In this document: one piece after another, positions 57,301-64,000 of the stretch
Layout of the letters: each line of letters begins with the position of its first letter
How positions within the stretch are numbered: position 1 is the stretch's first letter
From: Arbacia lixula
Taxonomy: Eukaryota; Echinodermata; Echinoidea; Arbacioida; Arbaciidae
Assembly: GCA_963669155.1 (NCBI GenBank)
Contig: OZ022591.1
Span: 17,758,385 to 17,822,384, forward strand
Direction of reading: 5' to 3'
Length of the DNA: 64,000 nucleotides
Notes under the pieces: model-generated
The model's input: only the letters and a program-made list of their open reading frames with translations
What the model was told of the DNA's origin: nothing
Database searches by the model: none
Made by a program: the position numbers and the translations under genes

Positions 57301-60300
57301 ATAAGACATTGTTTAACCCTTTGAATCCACTGTTTAGCTGTGGTATTCAGGGTGACTTTTCTCTCATGACACATTGTTTAAGCCTTTGAATCCACTGTTT
57401 AGCTCTGTTATTCATGGTGACTTTTCTCTGCATGAGACATTGTTTAACCCTTTGACTGCATTGATAGTACATTGTTTAGCTCTGTTATTCATGGTGACTT
57501 TTCTCATGTAACACATTGTTTAACCCTTTGACTCCGCTGCTTAGCTCTGTTATTCATGGTGACTTTTCTCTGTATAAGACATTGTTTAACCCTCTGAATC
57601 CACTGTTTAGCTGTGGTATTCAGGGTGACTTTTCTCTCATGACACATTGTTTAAGCCTTTGAATCCACTGTTTAGCTCTGTTATTCATGGTGACTTTTCT
57701 CTGCATGAGACATTGTTTAAGCCTTTGAATCTACTGCTTAGCTGTGGTATTCAGGGTGACTTTCCTCTTGTAAGACATTGTTTAACCCTTTGAATCCGCT
57801 GCTTAGCTCTGTTATTCATGGTGACTTTTCTCTGTATAAGACATTGTTTAAGCCTTTGACTCCACTGCTTAGCTGTGGTATTGAGGGTGACTTTCCTCTT
57901 GTAAGACATTGTTTAACCCTTTGACTCTACTGCTGAGCTGTGGTATTCAGGGTGACTTTCCTCTTGTAAGACATTGTTTAACCCTTTGACTCTACTGCTG
58001 AGCTGTGGTATTCAGGGTGACTTTCCTCTTGTAAGACATTGTTTAACCCTCTGAATCTACTGTTTAGCTGTGGTATTCAGGGTGACTGTCCTCTTGTAAG
58101 ACATTGTTTAACCCTTTGTTTCCAGTGTTTAGCTGTACTATTCAGGGTGACTGTCCTCTTGTAACACATTGTTTAACCCTTTGACTCCGCTGCTTAGCTC
58201 TGTTATTCATGGTGACTTTCCTCTTGTAAGACATTGTTTAACCCTTTGAATCCACTGTTTAGCTGTGGTATTCAGGGTGACTTTTCTCTCATGACACATT
58301 GTTTAAGCCTTTGAATCCACTGTTTAGCTCTGTTATTCATGGTGACTTTTCTCTGCATAAGACATTGTTTAAGCCTTTGAATCTACTGCTTAGCTGTGGT
58401 ATTCAGGGTGACTTTCCTCTTGTAAGACATTGTTTAACCCTTTGAATCCGCTGCTTAGCTCTGTTATTCATGGTGACTTTTCTCTGTATAAGACATTGTT
58501 TAAGCCTTTGACTCCACTGCTTAACTGTACTATTGAGGGTGACTTTCCTCTTGTAAGACATTGTTTAACCCTTTGACTCCGCTGCTTAGCTCTGTTATTC
58601 ATGGTGACTTTTCTCTGTATAAGACATTGTTTAAGCCTTTGACTCTACTGCTGAGCTGTACTATTCAGGGTGACTTTTCTCTGTATAAGACATTGTTTAA
58701 GCCTTTGACTCCACTGTTAAGCTGTAGTATTGAGGGTGACTTTCCTCTTGTAAGACATTGTTTAACCCTTTGACTCTACTGCTGAGCTGTGATATTCAGG
58801 GTGACTTTCCTCTTGTAAGACATTGTTTAACCCTCTGAATCTACTGTTTAGCTATGGTATTCAGGGTGACTTTCCTCTTGTAAGACATTGTTTAACCCTT
58901 TGTTTCCAGTGTTTAGCTGTACTATTCAGGGTGACTGTCCTCTTGTAACACATTGTTTAACCCTCTGACTCCACTGCTTAGCTCTGTTATTCATGGTGAC
59001 TTTCCTCTTGTAAGACATTGTTTAACCCTTTGACTGCATTGGCAGTACATTGTTTAGCTCTGTTATTCATGGTGACTTTTCTCTTTATAAGACATTGTTT
59101 AAGCCTTTGACTCCACTGCTTAGCTATGGTATTTAGGGTGACTTTCCTCTTGTAAGATATTGTTTAACCCTTTGAATCTACTTTTTAGCTCTGTTATTCA
59201 TGATGACCTCTTTCTTATAAGACATTGTTTAGCCCTTTGACTTCGCTGCTTAGCTGTGCTATTCAGGGTAACTTTCCTCTTGTAAGACATTGTTTAACCC
59301 TTTGACTCCACTGTTAATTTATGGTATTGAGGGTGACTTTCCTCTTGTAAGTCATTGTTTAACCCTTTGACTGCATTGGCAGTACATTGTTTAGCTCTGT
59401 TATTCATGGTGACTTTTCTCTGTATAAGACATTATTTAACCCTTTTACTCCACTGTTAAGCTGTGGTATTGAGCGTGACTTTCCTCTTGTAAGACATTGT
59501 TTAACCCTTTGACTCTACTGCTTAGCTGTGGTATTCAGCGTGACTCTCCTCTTGTAAGACATTGTTTAACCCTCTGAATCTACTGTTTAGCTGTGGTATT
59601 CAGGGTTACTTTCCTCTTGTAAGACATTGTTTAACCCTTTGACTGCATTGATAGTACATTGTTTAGCTCTGTTATTCATGGTGACTTTTCTCTCATGAGA
59701 CATTGTTTAAGCCTTTGAATCCACTGTTTAGCTCTGTTATTCATGGTGACTTTTCTCTGCATAAGACATTGTTTAACCCTTTGAATCCACTGTTTAGCTG
59801 TGGTATTCAGGGTGACTTTTCTCTCATGACACATTGTTTAAGCCTTTGAATCCACTGTTTAGCTCTGTTATTCATGGTGACTTTTCTCTGCATGAGACAT
59901 TGTTTAACCCTTTGACTGCATTGATAGTACATTGTTTAGCTCTGTTATTCATGGTGACTTTTCTCATGTAACACATTGTTTAACCCTTTGACTCCGCTGC
60001 TTAGCTCTGTTATTCATGGTGACTTTTCTCTGTATAAGACATTGTTTAACCCTTTGAATCCACTGTTTAGCTGTGGTATTCAGGGTGACTTTTCTCTCAT
60101 GACACATTGTTTTAGCCTTTGAATCCACTGTTTAGCTCTGTTATTCATGGTGACTTTTCTCTGCATGAGACATTGTTTAAGCCTTTGAATCTACTGCTTA
60201 GCTGTGGTATTCAGGGTGACTTTCCTCTTGTAAGACATTGTTTAACCCTTTGACTCCGCTGCTTAGCTCTGTTATTTATGGTGACTTTTCTCTGTATAAG

Positions 60301-63300
60301 ACATTGTTTAAGCCTTTGACTCCACTGCTTAGCTGTGGTATTGAGGGTGACTTTCCTCTTGTAAGACATTGTTTAACCCTTTGACTCTACTGCTGAGCTG
60401 TGGTATTCAGGGTGACTTTCCTCTTGTAAGACATTGTTTAACCCTCTGAATCTACTGTTTAGCTGTGGTATTCAGGGTGACTTTCCTCTTGTAAGACATT
60501 GTTTAACCCTTTGTTTCCAGTGTTTAGCTGTACTATTCAGGGTGACTGTCCTCTTGTAACACATTGTTTAACCCTTTGACTCCGCTGCTTAGCTCTGTTA
60601 TTCATGGTGACTTTCCTCTTGTAAGACATTGTTTAACCCTTTGAATCCACTGTTTAGCTGTGGTATTCAGGGTGACTTTTCTCTCATGACACATTGTTTT
60701 AGCCTTTGAATCCACTGTTTAGCTCTGTTATTCATGGTGACTTTTCTCTGCATGAGACATTGTTTAAGCCTTTGAATCTACTGCTTAGCTGTGGTATTCA
60801 GGGTGACTTTCCTCTTGTAAGACATTGTTTAACCCTTTGAATCCGCTGCTTAGCTCTGTTATTCATGGTGACTTTTCTCTGTATAAGACATTGTTTAAGC
60901 CTTTGACTCCACTGCTTAACTGTACTATTGAGGGTGACTTTCCTCTTGTAAGACATTGTTTAACCCTTTGACTCCGCTGCTTAGCTCTGTTATTCATGGT
61001 GACTTTTCTCTGTATAAGACATTGTTTAAGCCTTTGACTCTACTGCTGAGCTGTACTATTCAGGGTGACTTTTCTCTGTATAAGACATTGTTTAAGCCTT
61101 TGACTCCACTGTTAAGCTGTGGTATTGAGGGTGACTTTCCTCTTGTAAGACATTGTTTAACCCTTTGACTCTACTGCTGAGCTGTGGTATTCAGGGTGAC
61201 TTTCCTCTTGTAAGACATTGTTTAACCCTCTGAATCTACTGTTTAGCTGTGGTATTCAGGGTGACTTTCCTCTTGTAAGACATTGTTTAACCCTTTGTTT
61301 CCAGTGTTTAGCTGTACTATTCAGGGTGACTGTCCTCTTGTAACACATTGTTTAACCCTTTGACTCCACTGCTTAGCTCTGTTATTCATGGTGACTTTCC
61401 TCTTGTAAGACATTGTTTAACCCTTTGACTGCATTGGCAGTACATTGTTTAGCTCTGTTATTCATGGTGACTTTTCTCTTTATAAGACATTGTTTAAGCC
61501 TTTGACTCCACTGCTTAGCTATGGTATTTAGGGTGACTTTCCTCTTGTAAGATATTGTTTAACCCTTTGAATCTACTTTTTAGCTCTGTTATTCATGATG
61601 ACCTCTTTCTTATAAGACATTGTTTAGCCCTTTGACTTCGCTGCTTAGCTGTGCTATTCAGGGTAACTTTCCTCTTGTAAGTCATTGTTTAACCCTTTGA
61701 CTGCATTGGCAGTACATTGTTTAGCTCTGTTATTCATGGTGACTTTTCTCTGTATAAGACATTATTTAACCCTTTTACTCCACTGTTAAGCTGTGGTATT
61801 GAGCGTGACTTTCCTCTTGTAAGACATTGTTTAACCCTTTGACTCTACTGCTTAGCTGTGGTATTCAGCGTGACTCTCCTCTTGTAAGACATTGTTTAAC
61901 CCTCTGAATCTACTGTTTAGCTGTGGTATTCAGGGTTACTTTCCTCTTGTAAGACATTGTTTAACCCTTTGACTGCATTGATAGTACATTGTTTAGCTCT
62001 GTTATTCATGGTGACTTTTCTCTCATGAGACATTGTTTAAGCCTTTGAATCCACTGTTTAGCTCTGTTATTCATGGTGACTTTTCTCTGCATAAGACATT
62101 GTTTAACCCTTTGAATCCACTGTTTAGCTGTGGTATTCAGGGTGACTTTTCTCTCATGACACATTGTTTAAGCCTTTGAATCCACTGTTTAGCTCTGTTA
62201 TTCATGGTGACTTTTCTCTGCATGAGACATTGTTTAACCCTTTGACTGCATTGATAGTACATTGTTTAGCTCTGTTATTCATGGTGACTTTTCTCATGTA
62301 ACACATTGTTTAACCCTTTGACTCCGCTGCTTAGCTCTGTTATTCATGGTGACTTTTCTCTGAATAAGACATTGTTTAACCCTCTGAATCCACTGTTTAG
62401 CTGTGGTATTCAGGGTGACTTTTCTCTCATGACACATTGTTTAAGCCTTTGAATCCACTGTTTAGCTCTGTTATTCATGGTGACTTTTCTCTGCATGAGA
62501 CATTGTTTAAGCCTTTGAATCTACTGCTTAGCTGTGGTATTCAGGGTGACTTTCCTCTTGTAAGACATTGTTTAACCCTTTGAATCCGCTGCTTAGCTCT
62601 GTTATTCATGGTGACTTTTCTCTGTATAAGACATTGTTTAAGCCTTTGACTCCACTGCTTAGCTGTGGTATTGAGGGTGACTTTCCTCTTGTAAGACATT
62701 GTTTAACCCTTTGACTCTACTGCTGAGCTGTGGTATTCAGGGTGACTTTCCTCTTGTAAGACATTGTTTAACCCTTTGACTCTACTGCTGAGCTGTGGTA
62801 TTCAGGGTGACTTTCCTCTTGTAAGACATTGTTTAACCCTCTGAATCTACTGTTTAGCTGTGGTATTCAGGGTGACTGTCCTCTTGTAAGACATTGTTTA
62901 ACCCTTTGTTTCCAGTGTTTAGCTGTACTATTCAGGGTGACTGTCCTCTTGTAACACATTGTTTAACCCTTTGACTCCGCTGCTTAGCTCTGTTATTCAT
63001 GGTGACTTTCCTCTTGTAAGACATTGTTTAACCCTTTGAATCCACTGTTTAGCTGTGGTATTCAGGGTGACTTTTCTCTCATGACACATTGTTTAAGCCT
63101 TTGAATCCACTGTTTAGCTCTGTTATTCATGGTGACTTTTCTCTGCATAAGACATTGTTTAAGCCTTTGAATCTACTGCTTAGCTGTGGTATTCAGGGTG
63201 ACTTTCCTCTTGTAAGACATTGTTTAACCCTTTGAATCCGCTGCTTAGCTCTGTTATTCATGGTGACTTTTCTCTGTATAAGACATTGTTTAAGCCTTTG

Positions 63301-64000
63301 ACTCCACTGCTTAACTGTACTATTGAGGGTGACTTTCCTCTTGTAAGACATTGTTTAACCCTTTGACTCCGCTGCTTAGCTCTGTTATTCATGGTGACTT
63401 TTCTCTGTATAAGACATTGTTTAAGCCTTTGACTCTACTGCTGAGCTGTACTATTCAGGGTGACTTTTCTCTGTATAAGACATTGTTTAAGCCTTTGACT
63501 CCACTGTTAAGCTGTAGTATTGAGGGTGACTTTCCTCTTGTAAGACATTGTTTAACCCTTTGACTCTACTGCTGAGCTGTGATATTCAGGGTGACTTTCC
63601 TCTTGTAAGACATTGTTTAACCCTCTGAATCTACTGTTTAGCTATGGTATTCAGGGTGACTTTCCTCTTGTAAGACATTGTTTAACCCTTTGTTTCCAGT
63701 GTTTAGCTGTACTATTCAGGGTGACTGTCCTCTTGTAACACATTGTTTAACCCTCTGACTCCACTGCTTAGCTCTGTTATTCATGGTGACTTTCCTCTTG
63801 TAAGACATTGTTTAACCCTTTGACTGCATTGGCAGTACATTGTTTAGCTCTGTTATTCATGGTGACTTTTCTCTTTATAAGACATTGTTTAAGCCTTTGA
63901 CTCCACTGCTTAGCTATGGTATTTAGGGTGACTTTCCTCTTGTAAGATATTGTTTAACCCTTTGAATCTACTTTTTAGCTCTGTTTTTCATGATGACCTC
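51376..64000 (+). repeat. 2,395-bp higher-order units, grouped in threes (7,185 bp)
   Basis: The anchors 51376, 53771, 56166, 58561, 60956 and 63351 are spaced exactly 2,395 bp. Marker variants show a longer period: GTTTTAGCC near 52925 and 53513 recurs near 60110 and 60698, both 7,185 bp on. The TTAATTTATGG monomer (near 52130) recurs near 59315, also about 7,185 bp. A variant set (GCTGTAGTATTGAGG, GCTGTGATATTC, TAGCTATGGTATTCAGG) marks units 56166, 58561 and 63351 but not 53771 or 60956. Confidence 0.85.

Larger units (their letters stand above)
37550..64000 (+). repeat. 65/66-bp satellite, right block with higher-order repeats
   Basis: This is the same monomer family as 32241-34579, uninterrupted for 26.4 kb and open at the window edge. 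Monomers ending CTTGTAAGAC are 65 bp; those ending CTGTATAAGAC or CTGCATAAGAC are 66 bp; GCATTGGCAGTACATTG and GCATTGATAGTACATTG monomers are about 77 bp. Copies of the same higher-order position are nearly identical over kilobases, while neighbouring monomers differ. That is classic higher-order organisation by unequal exchange. The repeated 63-70 aa open frames are by-products of runs of 66-bp monomers (22 codons). Confidence 0.97.

Noticed and set aside
39507..63563. Recurrent 63-70 aa plus-strand ORFs in the satellite
   Set aside because: They arise wherever two or more 66-bp monomers are adjacent, have no start context, end at the next 65-bp monomer, and differ only as the DNA repeat differs.
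32241..64000. CRISPR-like direct repeats
   Set aside because: There are no unique spacers; the whole 65/66-bp period is one related monomer. The setting is clearly eukaryotic.
32241..64000. Telomere-like TTAACCC in every monomer
   Set aside because: It occurs once per 65 bp within a longer unrelated monomer and never as a hexamer array.
32241..64000. CENP-B-box-like motif in the monomer
   Set aside because: No match to the TTCG-N4-A-N2-CGGG pattern was seen in the consensus or main variants.

Overview
The window looks like nuclear DNA of a marine invertebrate, probably a deuterostome such as an echinoderm. The reasons are intron-rich genes with GT-AG splicing, dense short inverted-repeat transposons, C/G homopolymer tracts and a very large tandem satellite. 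The species assignment is inference only. There is one complete protein-coding gene, one partial inverted copy of it, and one small open frame inside a transposon; everything else is repeats.

Layout. Positions 1-15.8 kb hold no gene I can support. They are a mosaic of MITE families, most of them flanked by TTAA, plus microsatellites, poly-C/poly-G tracts and old dispersed repeats. A repeat built of ~160-bp units carrying the direct repeat TGACCTTTGACCT lies at 15.84-17.34 kb. From 24.1 down to 17.97 kb on the minus strand is a complete 8-exon arylsulfatase B-like gene (541 codons, all exon phases consistent, sulfatase signature CSPSR present). From 27.3 to 29.97 kb on the plus strand is a head-to-head inverted copy of its exons 1-4 only. 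That copy lacks the second half of the active site and stops within about 30 bp of its exon-4 splice donor. The 3.2 kb between the two copies holds candidate divergent 5' exons, a foldback element and a MITE. Two more copies of the TGACCTTTGACCT repeat, in the opposite orientation, follow at 30.1-32.24 kb.

From 32,241 to the window end the DNA is one tandem satellite of 65/66-bp monomers. It starts abruptly inside the TGACCTTTGACCT repeat. It is interrupted once, at 34,580-37,549, by a 2,970-bp transposon with 13-bp perfect terminal repeats and a TTAA target duplication (piggyBac-like). That transposon carries a small acidic ORF and a nested TA-flanked element. Right of the transposon the satellite shows higher-order structure: about 36 monomers make a 2,395-bp unit, units with added 7- and 14-monomer blocks make 5,706/6,163-bp super-units, and later three 2,395-bp units repeat as a 7,185-bp block.

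The main theme is repeat-driven remodelling of a lysosomal-type sulfatase locus. It shows an inverted partial gene duplication, small tandem duplications that copy splice junctions into introns, transposons with CREB/ATF-like and nuclear-receptor-like motifs, and a satellite array that has grown against the truncated gene copy. Exon boundaries, phases, target duplications and period lengths were read by eye from the sequence; family names are inference where stated.
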